Below are positions 51,307 to 59,670 of a stretch of 64,000 nt of DNA, piece after piece. The position numbers and the translations under genes were made by a program. The stretch covers positions 1 to 64,000 of the forward strand of contig CAWIGB010000004.1 in the NCBI GenBank assembly GCA_963835375.1, written 5' to 3'. The DNA comes from Salinisphaera sp963835375 (lineage in GTDB: Bacteria; Pseudomonadota; Gammaproteobacteria; Nevskiales; Salinisphaeraceae). Below the pieces are notes generated by a model. It saw only the letters and a program-made list of their open reading frames with translations. It did not search any database and was not told the DNA's origin. Each line of letters begins with the position of its first letter. Position 1 is the stretch's first letter.

Positions 51307-52419
51307 TCAGGCCGTTTCTTCTTCCAGCGTCGGATAGTCGGTGTAACCGGTCTCGTCGCCCCCGTAGAAGGTCGATGGGTCGGGTTCGTTGAGCTCGGCG
51401 TTCTGCCGGAAGCGCTCCACCAGATCCGGATTGGCGATGTAGGGCCGGCCGAAGGCGGCGCCGTCGCCATAACCGTTCTCGATCAGCTTCTCGGTGCGTT
51501 CCGCCGTGTAGTGGCCGCAGAAGATCAACGCGCCACGGGCGAACCGCTTGCGCATCGCTGCACGGAATTCATCGGTGAGCTTGATGTCGCCGCCGGCCCA
51601 GTCCGGCTCGTTGATGTGCAGATAAGCCAGGCCGCGCTCTTCGAGCTGCTCGGCCAAGTGGAAGGCCATCGCCTTGGGTTCGTCGTCGGTCAGGCCGAAG
51701 ATCTCGATGAACGGCGAGATGCGGATGCCCACGCGATCGGCGCCCATCACCTCGACCACGGCATCGACGACTTCGAGCGTCAGCCGGGCGCGGTTTTCGA
51801 TCGAGCCGCCATAGGCATCGGTGCGCTGGTTCGAGCCGGTCGCCATGAACTGCTGCAGCAGATAGGCGTTGGCCGCGTGGACTTCCACCATGTCGAAACC
51901 GGCCCGCTTGGCGCGGATCGCCGCCTGGCGGTATTCGTCGATGACGTCCGGGATTTCCTTGGTCTCCAGCGCGCGCGGCGTGGAGGTCGGATGGTTGCCC
52001 GAGCTGCCGTCCTCGAACTCGACATAGCACTCCGCGCCTTCGGCCTTCAGCGCGCTCGGCGCGACCGGCTTGCGGCCGTCGGGATGCACCATTTCATGAC
52101 CGATGCGGCCGACGTGCCAGAGCTGCAGACACATGCGCCCGCCGGCGTCGTGCACCGCGTCGACCACCTTCGACCAGCCGGCCTCCTGTTCGTCGGTGAA
52201 GATGCCCGGCGTGTAGACATAGCCGCGAGCCGATTCGGAGATGTTGGTGGCTTCCGAGATGATCAGCCCGGCGCCGGCGCGCTGGGCATAGTAGGTCTGC
52301 TGCATCTTGCCCGGTACGAGATCGGGGCAGCGGGCGCGCGTGAGCGGGGCCATGACCACGCGATTGGGCAGTTCCAGTGAACCGAAACGAATTGGCGAAA
52401 GCAGTTTGTCGTAAGACAT
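51307..52419 (-). CDS. nemA: Old Yellow Enzyme family flavin reductase, NemA-like
   Basis: 370 residues, uninterrupted. FMN enzyme that reduces activated alkenes, N-ethylmaleimide and nitro-esters with NAD(P)H. Starts LLSPIRFGSLELPNRVVMAP; MCLQLWHVGRIGH and EVHAANAYLLQQFM hold the FMN and substrate-binding His/Asn; ENRARLTLEVVDAVVE and AAFGRPYIANPDLVER close the barrel. AAAGGA sits about six bases before ATG 52419. A TTGACGTCAA palindrome 20 bases upstream may be an operator. Confidence 0.93.
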   Translation of the reverse strand: MSYDKLLSPIRFGSLELPNRVVMAPLTRARCPDLVPGKMQQTYYAQRAGAGLIISEATNISESARGYVYTPGIFTDEQEAGWSKVVDAVHDAGGRMCLQLWHVGRIGHEMVHPDGRKPVAPSALKAEGAECYVEFEDGSSGNHPTSTPRALETKEIPDVIDEYRQAAIRAKRAGFDMVEVHAANAYLLQQFMATGSNQRTDAYGGSIENRARLTLEVVDAVVEVMGADRVGIRISPFIEIFGLTDDEPKAMAFHLAEQLEERGLAYLHINEPDWAGGDIKLTDEFRAAMRKRFARGALIFCGHYTAERTEKLIENGYGDGAAFGRPYIANPDLVERFRQNAELNEPDPSTFYGGDETGYTDYPTLEEETA

Positions 52420-52438
52420 GAACGTCCTTTGATGAACC

Positions 52439-52457
52439 TTGACGTCAATGACTTGAC
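52439..52457. promoter_or_regulatory. TTGACGTCAA palindrome and second TTGACG upstream of nemA
   Basis: A perfect ten-base palindrome at 52439-52448 is followed six bases later by TTGAC again (52453-52457). On the minus strand the palindrome also contains a -35-like TTGACG. Position in front of nemA suggests operator, promoter or both. No regulator gene is adjacent. Confidence 0.35.
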
Positions 52458-52487
52458 GGCACTCGGCGCAAATTCAACGGGGAGCGA

Positions 52488-52943
52488 TCAATTGGCGGGC
52501 GACACGGTCAGCGTGCCCTTCATCCCGGCGCGAAAGTGACCGGGAAATGTACAGATGTATTCATAGTCGCCGGGTTTTGTGGGCGCGGTGAACGTGATCG
52601 TGTCGCTGTGGCCGCCGCCGACCATGGCCGTGTGCGCGATGACGCGGTCGCTCATCGATTCGGGGATGTAGTCGTTGTCGGGGGCGCTCCGGGCTGCATT
52701 ATCGAAGGCGCCGGCATCCGTGCCCGACTTCAGCAGCACCCAGTTGTGCGACATGGCCGAGGCCGGCAGGTGCGACTTGTTGACCAGCTTGAGGGTGATC
52801 TTCTCGCCGGGGGCCACGGTGATGTGATCCTGTGAGAAACGCAGGTCGTTGCGTCCGACAATGGTGACGCTCTTGGTCGGCGCGGCCAGCGCCGCCGTTG
52901 TAATGAGTAACAGAACGCTTGCGGCGATCAGGCGACGAAACAT
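52488..52943 (-). CDS. azu: Azurin (periplasmic blue copper protein)
   Basis: 151 residues, uninterrupted. Signal peptide MFRRLIAASVLLLITTAALA. Copper ligands are visible in the usual places: AMSHNWVLL (His), then CTFPGHFRAGM (Cys, His and axial Met). Carries electrons between periplasmic redox enzymes. AAGGAG seven bases before ATG 52943 fixes the start. It lies between nemA and a zinc alcohol dehydrogenase on the same strand; no obvious electron donor is adjacent. Confidence 0.95.
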   Translation of the reverse strand: MFRRLIAASVLLLITTAALAAPTKSVTIVGRNDLRFSQDHITVAPGEKITLKLVNKSHLPASAMSHNWVLLKSGTDAGAFDNAARSAPDNDYIPESMSDRVIAHTAMVGGGHSDTITFTAPTKPGDYEYICTFPGHFRAGMKGTLTVSPAN

Positions 52944-53019
52944 CGAGAACTCCTTGGGCCGGTGGTGACGGCCGATCGAATGCATCAGGGCTCGGACATC
53001 GTCGCGAGAGCGACGTTCC

Positions 53020-54144
53020 TCAGAACTGAATGACCTGACGGATGGCCTCGCCGGCGGCCAATCGCTCGAAGCCGAGGTTGATCTCGTCCAACGCCAGGCG
53101 ATGGGTGAGCAACCGGTCCACCGGCAGCCGGCCGGCCTGGTAGAGCGCGATGTAATCGGGGATATCGAGCTTGGGCACATGCCCGCCCAGGTAGGAGCCG
53201 AGCAGGCGGCGCTCCTGCGCCACAAGCGTGAGGGCGGGCAGCGACATGCGCGAATCGGGATGCTGCAGGCCGGCGGTGACGGTGGTGCCGCCCTTGCCGG
53301 TGGCGTCATAGGCGAATTCCAGCGCCTTGGCGACCCCGGCGAATTCGGCGGCGATATCCACGCCGCCGCCGGTCAGGTCGCGAATCTGCTCCAGCGCGTT
53401 GTCGTCGCTCGGGTCGACGGTAGCGGTGGCACCGAGCGAACGCGCGGTCTCGAGCTTGTCCGGGACGATATCCGCCGCGATCACCTGGGAGGCGCCGCCC
53501 GCGATCGCGCCGAGCACGGCCGACAGGCCCACGCCGCCCAGCCCCACCACGAGCACGCTCTGGCCGAGCCGCATCTGCGCGGTCTGCAGTACCGCGCCGA
53601 CCCCGGTCAGCACGGCACAGCCGAATACGGCGGCGATATCGAAATCCAGCGACTTGTCGATCCGGATCAGCGATTCGGTGGCCACCACCGCGTATTCGGC
53701 AAAGCCGGATACGCCCATATGATGATGAACGTCGTGGCCGTGCTGCGACAGCCGGCGCCCGCCGGACAGCAGGATGCCCGCATTGTTGGCTTCGGCCCCC
53801 GGCGTACACAGCGCAGCGCGTCCATCGGCGCAGTAGGCACAATGGCCGCAGCTCGGCACGAAGGCACAGACCACATGATCGCCGACCGCGAAATCGGTCA
53901 CGCCGTCGCCCAGTTCCACGATTTCGCCGGCGGCTTCGTGGCCGAGCACCATCGGGGTGGGGCGGGGGCGATTGCCGTCGATACTCGACAGATCGGAATG
54001 ACACAGCCCGGCGGCGTGCATCTTCACCAGCACTTCGCCGCGCGCGGGGCCGGCCAGTTCCACCGTCTCGATCGACAACGGTTTCGATTCGGAATAGGGG
54101 CGCGCGGCGCCCATTTCGTGCAGTACGGCGGCACGGGTTTGCAT
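53020..54144 (-). CDS. Zinc-dependent alcohol dehydrogenase (MDR family)
   Basis: 374 residues, uninterrupted. GLCHSDLS and GHEAAGEIVELG hold catalytic zinc ligands; CGHCAYCADGRAALC holds the four-Cys structural zinc. NAD site VVGLGGVGLSAVLGAIAGGA. The look is that of class III-like or aryl/long-chain alcohol dehydrogenases. Substrate unknown. It is 76 bases from azurin on the same strand, possibly co-transcribed. Confidence 0.9.
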   Translation of the reverse strand: MQTRAAVLHEMGAARPYSESKPLSIETVELAGPARGEVLVKMHAAGLCHSDLSSIDGNRPRPTPMVLGHEAAGEIVELGDGVTDFAVGDHVVCAFVPSCGHCAYCADGRAALCTPGAEANNAGILLSGGRRLSQHGHDVHHHMGVSGFAEYAVVATESLIRIDKSLDFDIAAVFGCAVLTGVGAVLQTAQMRLGQSVLVVGLGGVGLSAVLGAIAGGASQVIAADIVPDKLETARSLGATATVDPSDDNALEQIRDLTGGGVDIAAEFAGVAKALEFAYDATGKGGTTVTAGLQHPDSRMSLPALTLVAQERRLLGSYLGGHVPKLDIPDYIALYQAGRLPVDRLLTHRLALDEINLGFERLAAGEAIRQVIQF

Positions 54145-54328
54145 ATCGACCTCGCGGGCTGAGTCGGCGGGGCGGCCATCGCGCTTGCGCCGCCGGTTGA
54201 TGGAGCGATGGGGTCAGACTACACGAGCCGATCGCGCTCATGCAGCGCCCCGGGTCGGGTCCGATTTAGATTTGTCGCCCGGCCTGTTGCACAATGCAGC
54301 GCTGATTCGAATCCAGCCCTGCCCACCG

Positions 54329-54901
54329 ATGGAAGCCACGCAACGCACCTATCCCGTCGAAATCGCCGGACTCAAGCGCGAACTGCCCCTGTTTCAGGTG
54401 GCCTCGGGGGTCCGTATCGCCGTGCTCAACGTGCTGGGCGACACGGCCCTGGTGCAGGCCGCGGCGACCGGGTTGGCGACTCGCCTGGCCGCGCTCGATT
54501 ACGGCGTGCTGGTGACCGCGGAAGCGAAGTCGATTCCGTTGATCCATGCCCTGTCGGTGGCCACGGCACGTCCGTACGTGGTGCTGCGCAAGAGCTACAA
54601 GCCTTACATGGGCGATGCGCTCTCGGCGACCACCCACTCGATCACCACGGGCGACGAACAGACGCTGTATCTGGATGCCAAGGATCGTGATCTGGTGGCG
54701 AATGCGCGGATCGTGCTGGTCGACGACGTGATCAGCTCCGGCTCCACGCTGGAGGCGATGCGCAAGATCATGGACCACGCCGGCGCGATCATCGCCGGCG
54801 AGGCCGCGATCATGACCGAGGGCGATCGCAGCGACTGGTCCGATGTCATTGCGCTCGGCCATCTGCCGATATTCGATGGCAGCGACGTCTCGGCGGGCTG
54901 A
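54329..54901 (+). CDS. Adenine phosphoribosyltransferase-like protein
   Basis: 190 residues, uninterrupted. Type I PRTase with the PRPP loop IVLVDDVISSGSTLEAMRK and an upstream VLVTAEAKSIPLIHALSVA, a pattern close to Apt/Xpt. Probably purine salvage, which would match the nearby nucleobase permease, but this is inference. ATG 54329 is preferred; the frame is open earlier without conservation. No strong ribosome site. Confidence 0.85.
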   Translation: MEATQRTYPVEIAGLKRELPLFQVASGVRIAVLNVLGDTALVQAAATGLATRLAALDYGVLVTAEAKSIPLIHALSVATARPYVVLRKSYKPYMGDALSATTHSITTGDEQTLYLDAKDRDLVANARIVLVDDVISSGSTLEAMRKIMDHAGAIIAGEAAIMTEGDRSDWSDVIALGHLPIFDGSDVSAG

Positions 54902-54934
54902 GATCGCCGCCCTGCAACAGCCGTTGCATCGCAG

Positions 54935-54962
54935 AAAAGGGCGGCCCGGGGCCGCCCTTGAC
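54935..54962. terminator. Bidirectional terminator between convergent genes
   Basis: AAGGGCGGCC (54937-54946) pairs with GGCCGCCCTT (54950-54959). On the minus strand TTTT follows, serving the dienelactone hydrolase gene. On the plus strand a poorer GACTGTTT follows the stem. Confidence 0.7.
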
Positions 54963-54972
54963 TGTTTGCGCG

Positions 54973-55644
54973 TCAGCCTTTGAGATGACGCTCGAAAAAC
55001 GCCATGCTGCGCTGCCAGGCCAGCTTGCTGGCCTCGGGGTCGTAGTAGTCCCACTCCTCGTTGCCGAAGGCGTGCTGAGCCTCGTAGCGATAGCACTCGT
55101 GCTCGACGTTGCCGGCTTCCAGTTTCTTCTCGAAGGCATCCGCCTGCTCGATCGGGAAGAACGTATCCTGCGTGGCGAAATGACACTGGAGCGGCACATC
55201 GATCGCGCTGGCATCGCCGGCCTCGTCCGGCGGGATGCCGTACCATGATACGGCCACATCGGTTTCGGGGACGTGCATGGCCGCGAGAACGGCAAGCACG
55301 CCGCCCATGCAGAAACCGATCACGCCAACTGATGCGCTGTCCTGCTTGAGATACTGGACCGCACCGCGCACGTCCTGCGTGGCGGCATCGGAGAAATCCA
55401 GATCGTCCATCTTGTGCTCGGCTTCGGCGGCGTCCAGCGCCTTCTCGCCGCGGTACAGATCGGGGATGAGTACGCGGTAACCGGCATCGGTCCATTGCTT
55501 GCCTACGCGCTTGATCTGGTCATTGAGACCCCACCATTCCTGAATCACGACGATACCCGGCGCATTGGCCTGGCCATCCGGTTCGGCATAGAAGCCGGGC
55601 GCCGTGGCGCCGTCGGGTCGGGTGAATTCGATCTGCTTGCCCAT
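54973..55644 (-). CDS. Dienelactone hydrolase family protein
   Basis: 223 residues, uninterrupted alpha/beta hydrolase. The nucleophile is Cys in VGVIGFCMGGVLAVLA, as in carboxymethylenebutenolidase; EWWGLNDQI and QHAFGNEEWDYYD hold the Glu and His of the triad. True substrate unknown, as many members act outside chlorocatechol breakdown. Start ATG 55644. Confidence 0.88.
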   Translation of the reverse strand: MGKQIEFTRPDGATAPGFYAEPDGQANAPGIVVIQEWWGLNDQIKRVGKQWTDAGYRVLIPDLYRGEKALDAAEAEHKMDDLDFSDAATQDVRGAVQYLKQDSASVGVIGFCMGGVLAVLAAMHVPETDVAVSWYGIPPDEAGDASAIDVPLQCHFATQDTFFPIEQADAFEKKLEAGNVEHECYRYEAQHAFGNEEWDYYDPEASKLAWQRSMAFFERHLKG

Positions 55645-55913
55645 GAATAATCCTCATTGTCGATCAGTGCGCTCATCCTAACCCGATGCTCGCCATGGAC
55701 AACACGGGCAGCGGCCGGCGCGCACCGCCGATCGGGAGTCGGTTCATCGCGCTCGGAGATGTTGTCCGATGGATGCGCGCAAGCCTGTGAAATACCACAG
55801 GAGCCGGCTGTTCGCGCGGCCTGGCCGGTGATTGAAGGGACGGGCCTGCTTTGACAGCGTGCCCGCCAGCCGGCACAAGTACGGTCTCCGGGGGATTCGA
55901 AACAGGTCAGACT

Positions 55914-56408
55914 ATGCAGGGCGCATCGGCCGGTGGCCCACGCCAGGCCGGCTTCACGCTGATCGAACTGATGATCGTGGTGGCGATCATCGGCGTGCTG
56001 GCGTCCATCGCCGTGCCGTTGTATCGCCACTACGAGGCGCGCGCCAGGATCAGCGAAGGATTGGTGCTGGCCCAGCCGCTCAAGCAGGCCGTGGCCGAGT
56101 ACTACAGCACGCACGGCCGTCTGCCCGAAAGCGGTTCCTGGAATGGCGTGTTGGCGGAGCTGAACATGCCGAGTGGCGCAGACGGTGCCGCCAGCGGGCA
56201 GTACGTCAAGCGTATCTGGTGGCACAACAATGCAGCGCAGCCCGGGATCTATATCCGATACGCAGGTGGGGCAATCGACGGCCGGCTCCTCTACCTGAAC
56301 GCGAATTTCGGCTCGGGCGCCATCAGTTGGCGCTGCACGGCGCCGTCAGCGCACAGCAGCGAGGACCCTGGCGTTCCAACGGACGACCTGCCGTCGAGTT
56401 GTCGTTAA
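55914..56408 (+). CDS. Type IV pilin (PilA-like), isolated
   Basis: 164 residues, uninterrupted. The prepilin peptidase site is textbook: GGPRQAG then FTLIELMIVVAIIGVLASIA with Glu5, followed by VPLYRHYEARARISEG. The C-terminal region has a Cys pair (WRCTAPS, LPSSCR) likely forming the D-loop disulfide. ATG 55914 gives a 13-residue leader. No other pilus genes are adjacent. A role in competence with DprA, or in twitching, is possible. Confidence 0.9.
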   Translation: MQGASAGGPRQAGFTLIELMIVVAIIGVLASIAVPLYRHYEARARISEGLVLAQPLKQAVAEYYSTHGRLPESGSWNGVLAELNMPSGADGAASGQYVKRIWWHNNAAQPGIYIRYAGGAIDGRLLYLNANFGSGAISWRCTAPSAHSSEDPGVPTDDLPSSCR

Positions 56409-56757
56409 CCTCGGGACAGGCCTTGCGGGGCGCTACCGCGACTACCCGATCGAACTCGCCGACCAGGCGCTGACGATCAAGTGCGACAACGTCCCGCTGA
56501 TGGCGGCCGGGAACGTATCGCTGGATGACATCGAAAACGTGATCAAGCTCAGGCCGGCACGTCCACTGCGGCCTGCAGCGGGGCGCGCCCGATGTCTGGT
56601 ATGCGCTCCACTGGCGGCACTGGGCTCGTTGCCGGGCTGGGCCGGAGTCATTGACGCGGCCAGAGAACCGGTCCGGGCTTCAGCGCCGAGCGTCCGGGCG
56701 AGTTGAAAACCCTTATGGCGACGCGCGGGGAGGCTCGCTTCGGCCGCAGAGCCGGCC
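56409..56757. other. Gene-free stretch with an unexplained open frame
   Basis: A frame open from about 56410 to 56706 encodes YRDYPIELADQALTIKCDNV and MAAGNVSLDDIENVIKLRPA, which look protein-like, then turns into low-quality Ala/Arg-rich sequence. No good start codon except ATG 56500. It could be a second small gene, a remnant after the pilin, or chance. Confidence 0.3.
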
Positions 56758-57174
56758 TCAGTCGCCGTGCTTGAAGCGCCGCAGCTCGCGGCGTTGTTTC
56801 TTGTCCGGTCGGGCCGTGGGACGCGGCATGGAGATCCGCGCCGCGCGGCGCTCGGCGGCGCGTTCGGTGCGGCGTTCGCGGCTGGCCTCGGTTTCAACGT
56901 ACAGAGCCTCGGCCTGGCTCGCGGGGCCGCGCTTGTCGGATACGTCGACGACCTCGATCTCGAATACCACCTCGCCCTTGGTCACCCGTAACTGATGGCC
57001 AGCGCGAACCGAGCCGCTGGGCTTGGCCTTGTGACCGTTGATCTCGATCTTGCCGCCCTTGACGGCGGTCGAAGCCAGACTGCGGGTCTTGAAGAACCGA
57101 GCCGCCCACAGCCATTTGTCGACCCGCACGGCGGGTTCGGCTGACGATTCCGACTTGCGTGATGCTTGGCTCAT
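56758..57174 (-). CDS. hslR: Ribosome-associated heat shock protein Hsp15 (S4 domain)
   Basis: 138 residues, uninterrupted. Binds stalled 50S subunits carrying peptidyl-tRNA. The S4 domain is AVRVDKWLWAARFFKTRSLA with GGKIEINGHKAKPSGSV, followed by a basic C-terminal extension rich in Arg, typical of Hsp15. ATG 57174 preferred; ATG 57195 would add seven residues. Neither has a clear ribosome site. Confidence 0.92.
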   Translation of the reverse strand: MSQASRKSESSAEPAVRVDKWLWAARFFKTRSLASTAVKGGKIEINGHKAKPSGSVRAGHQLRVTKGEVVFEIEVVDVSDKRGPASQAEALYVETEASRERRTERAAERRAARISMPRPTARPDKKQRRELRRFKHGD

Positions 57175-57212
57175 GCCGAGACTTTGACAGGCCATGACTG
57201 TGAGGCCAAGAC

Positions 57213-57494
57213 GTGCTCGACCGATTTCGTATCAATTATCGACTCGCCGTCGAACCAGACGGCCGTGTGACCACCCGTACCGGCCGGGCGCCCGCCGGTT
57301 TCGTCGCCGCGGTGGCCGACATCGTGCGGCTGCACGGTATCGAGCGCGGTACGATCGAATGCAAGGGCAAAGGGGCCGCGGCAAGACTGCGTTTCACCGG
57401 CGGTTTTCCCGAGCGCGGGCGGCAGGCGATCCGCAATGTCTGGAAGCCGCCGGTCGGCCCAGGCCCCGGCGGCGGAAGCCGTGCCGTCGGCTGA
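57213..57494 (+). CDS. Small DUF3634-like protein
   Basis: 93 residues, uninterrupted, starting at GTG 57213. RFRINYRLAVEPDGRVTTRT, GFVAAVADIVRLHGIERGTI and GKGAAARLRFTGGFPERGRQ resemble the DUF3634 family, whose role is unknown. The match is from memory of the family pattern and is moderate. Divergent from hslR by 38 bases. Confidence 0.6.
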   Translation: MLDRFRINYRLAVEPDGRVTTRTGRAPAGFVAAVADIVRLHGIERGTIECKGKGAAARLRFTGGFPERGRQAIRNVWKPPVGPGPGGGSRAVG

Positions 57495-57548
57495 CGAAGC
57501 GCCCGCGGCGGGTTATGGTCGGAATCGTCATCATCACGAAAGCCGACC

Positions 57549-58214
57549 ATGATCACGGTCCATCATCTCGAAAATTCGCGTTCCCAGCGTGTGCTCTGGC
57601 TGCTCGAAGAACTGGAGATCGAGTACAAGGTCGAACGCTACGCGCGTGACCCGAAAACGCAGCTTGCGCCCGATTCGCTCAAGCGCGTGCATCCGCTTGG
57701 CAAGTCGCCGGTGATCACCGACGGGCGCCGTACCGTCGCCGAGACCGGCCTGATCATCGACTACATCGTGCGCGAGCACGGCGGCGGGCGGCTCGCGCCG
57801 AGGCCGGGTAGCGAGGATCATCTGCGCTATCAGTACTGGTTGCATTACGCCGAGGGCTCACTGATGCCTCCGCTGTTGCTGCAGCTGGTATTCGATACCG
57901 TTGAGGAGAAAACGCCGCGGCTGGCGCGGCCGGTGGCTCGCGCGATCTCCGGGCAGGTCAAGAAACAGTTCATTCGACCGCAACGGCTGCTGCATTTCGA
58001 TTATCTGGAAAACGAGCTGCGCAGTCATGAATGGTTTGTCGACGACACCTTCAGCGCGGCCGACATCATGCTCAGTTTTCCGATCGAGGCTGCGGTGGCG
58101 CGCGGCGGGGCCGGCGAGCGTTGTCCGAAACTGCGCGAATTCGTCGAGCGCATTCACGCCCGGCCGGCCTATCAGCGGGCACTGGAGCGCGGCGGCCCGT
58201 ACGCCTACGCGTAA
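57549..58214 (+). CDS. Glutathione S-transferase
   Basis: 221 residues, uninterrupted. The thioredoxin-like N-terminal domain has NSRSQRVLWLLEELEIEYKV, GKSPVITDG (cis-Pro) and AETGLIIDYIV (Glu/Thr for the glutamyl moiety). The helical C-terminal domain has FVDDTFSAADIMLSFPIEAA with the N-capping box. Substrate unknown. Start ATG 57549. Confidence 0.92.
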   Translation: MITVHHLENSRSQRVLWLLEELEIEYKVERYARDPKTQLAPDSLKRVHPLGKSPVITDGRRTVAETGLIIDYIVREHGGGRLAPRPGSEDHLRYQYWLHYAEGSLMPPLLLQLVFDTVEEKTPRLARPVARAISGQVKKQFIRPQRLLHFDYLENELRSHEWFVDDTFSAADIMLSFPIEAAVARGGAGERCPKLREFVERIHARPAYQRALERGGPYAYA

Positions 58215-58226
58215 GTTTCACGCATG

Positions 58227-58252
58227 AAAAAGCCCGGCCGGAGCCGGGCTTC
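58227..58252. terminator. Terminator between GST gene and Gln-rich gene
   Basis: AGCCCGGC (58231-58238) pairs with GCCGGGCT (58243-58250). On the minus strand the stem is followed by TTTTT, so it ends the 58276-58833 transcript; it also lies 13 bases after the GST stop. Confidence 0.8.
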
Positions 58253-58275
58253 ATGTCAGTCACCGTCGGACCAGC

Positions 58276-58833
58276 CTAGCTGTTGCTGTTCGAACCGGCG
58301 GAAGACTGCTGCTGCTGCTGCAGCTTGCCGCGTACGCTCTTCATCTCGGAGATGAGCTGCGGGGTCTTCGGGTTCTGCTTCTTCATGGCCGTGATGGTGT
58401 CATGCTCGAGCTTCTGGCCCGATTTCTGCACGTCCGGCTGCGAAAGCGCCGCGTTGCGTGCCTTGACCATCTTCTGACGCTCTTGCTGGAAGTTCTGCAT
58501 CACCTGCTTGCGCTGCTTGTCGCTCAGGTTGCCGGACTGCAGCTTCTTGGCCATCGCCTGCATGTGCTTCTGGCCCTGTTTGATGTCATAGCCCTGCTTC
58601 TTGATGGCGCTCTTCACCTGATCCTGGAACTGCTGCTGTTCCTTGGCGAGCTGCGGATTGCTCTTCACGGTCTTGTCGTGGATCTGCTTGAGCTGCTGCG
58701 CGTCCGAACGGTACGTCTTCATCAGCTGCTGTGTGTTGTTGTTCTGGCCGCTGCTGTCGGCGGCGACAGCCATGCCCGTGACGGACAGCGCGGCAATCGC
58801 CAGCGCGCAGATGGTGCAAACACGTTTGATCAT
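58276..58833 (-). CDS. Secreted Gln/Lys-rich helical protein of unknown function
   Basis: 185 residues, uninterrupted. Signal peptide MIKRVCTICALAIAALSVTG, cleaved near AVAA. The mature protein is highly charged and rich in Gln, Lys and Met (TYRSDAQQLKQIHDKTVKSN, QGQKHMQAMAKKLQSGNLSD), strongly helical and probably coiled coil, ending in a Gln/Ser/Asn tract. ATG 58833 has AGG eight bases before it. No family recognised. A periplasmic chaperone-like or CpxP/Spy-like role is conceivable from composition only. Confidence 0.7.
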   Translation of the reverse strand: MIKRVCTICALAIAALSVTGMAVAADSSGQNNNTQQLMKTYRSDAQQLKQIHDKTVKSNPQLAKEQQQFQDQVKSAIKKQGYDIKQGQKHMQAMAKKLQSGNLSDKQRKQVMQNFQQERQKMVKARNAALSQPDVQKSGQKLEHDTITAMKKQNPKTPQLISEMKSVRGKLQQQQQSSAGSNSNS

Positions 58834-58953
58834 AGAAAAACCTGTTGGTATGAAATTAACCGAATCGCCTGTGACCGCAGAAAAGCATAACAGTTGCATT
58901 GAAACGGCCAAAAATTTGCGATCAGTGGGCTTGAGTCGCGCTTGCACGCGATA

Positions 58954-59670
58954 TCAGCGCCGTGAAGCGAGCCGATCGGCGGCCCGCGTCGTCTCCGGCA
59001 GGCGATAACGAGTCAGCGTTCGTGCTGTCCAGTCGATCGCCGTACCGAGATCGATACGATGCCCGGGCGATATGAAGATCGGCTTAACGCCGACCCTGGA
59101 GCGCAGGACGGCACCGATGGTCTCATCTCCGTCCATCAGTGGCGTCCAGGCCAAACGTTCCTCGGGGGCGGCCTCATGCGCTCCGGTCAGGCGTTTCTTG
59201 GCCACGCCGATGGTCGGCAGGCCGCTGACCAGGCCGAGGTGGGTGGCGACACCGAGTCGCTTGGGATGCGCGATGCCGTGGCCGTCCACCATCAGCAGAT
59301 CCGGCAGCGCCGAGAGTTCTTCCAACGCGTCGAGCGCGGCCGGGAGCTCGCGAAACGACAGCAGCCCGGGAATATAGGGCATGCGCGTCGGACGACGTAC
59401 CAGCACCTGCTCGATCACACTCAGGTCGGTCGGATCGAGCACCACGATCGCCGCACGCGTGGTCCGGCCGCCGTCCTCGAAACCGATATCCACGCCGGCG
59501 ACGGTATGAATCTCTGCCGGCAGCGAATTGCGCGTGTCCACATGTTGCGCGATCGCATCCTGAATGGCGCGCCCGGCACGGGCCTCGCGCGGCCAGGCAT
59601 GCTCGATCCGGCGGCGGCCGTCGGCCGTCTCGCGAATCGCAGGGGTGGGCTCGGTCTGGCTAAGACTCAC
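58954..59670 (-). CDS. nfi: Endonuclease V (deoxyinosine repair)
   Basis: About 238 residues, uninterrupted. Nicks DNA one base beyond deoxyinosine. VAGVDIGFED (metal Asp), YIPGLLSFRELPA (Glu and the wedge region) and LLMVDGHGIAHPKRLGVATH (Asp) are present. I start at GTG 59670, 11 bases inside the end of mntR; the open frame extends further. Confidence 0.93.
   Translation of the reverse strand: MSLSQTEPTPAIRETADGRRRIEHAWPREARAGRAIQDAIAQHVDTRNSLPAEIHTVAGVDIGFEDGGRTTRAAIVVLDPTDLSVIEQVLVRRPTRMPYIPGLLSFRELPAALDALEELSALPDLLMVDGHGIAHPKRLGVATHLGLVSGLPTIGVAKKRLTGAHEAAPEERLAWTPLMDGDETIGAVLRSRVGVKPIFISPGHRIDLGTAIDWTARTLTRYRLPETTRAADRLASRR

Noticed and set aside
54290..54328. tRNA-like T arm and acceptor end (GATTCGAATC, CCTGCCCACCG) before the APRT-like gene
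   Set aside because: No matching 5' acceptor, D arm or anticodon arm can be folded; the last bases are CCG, not CCA. At best a chance palindrome.
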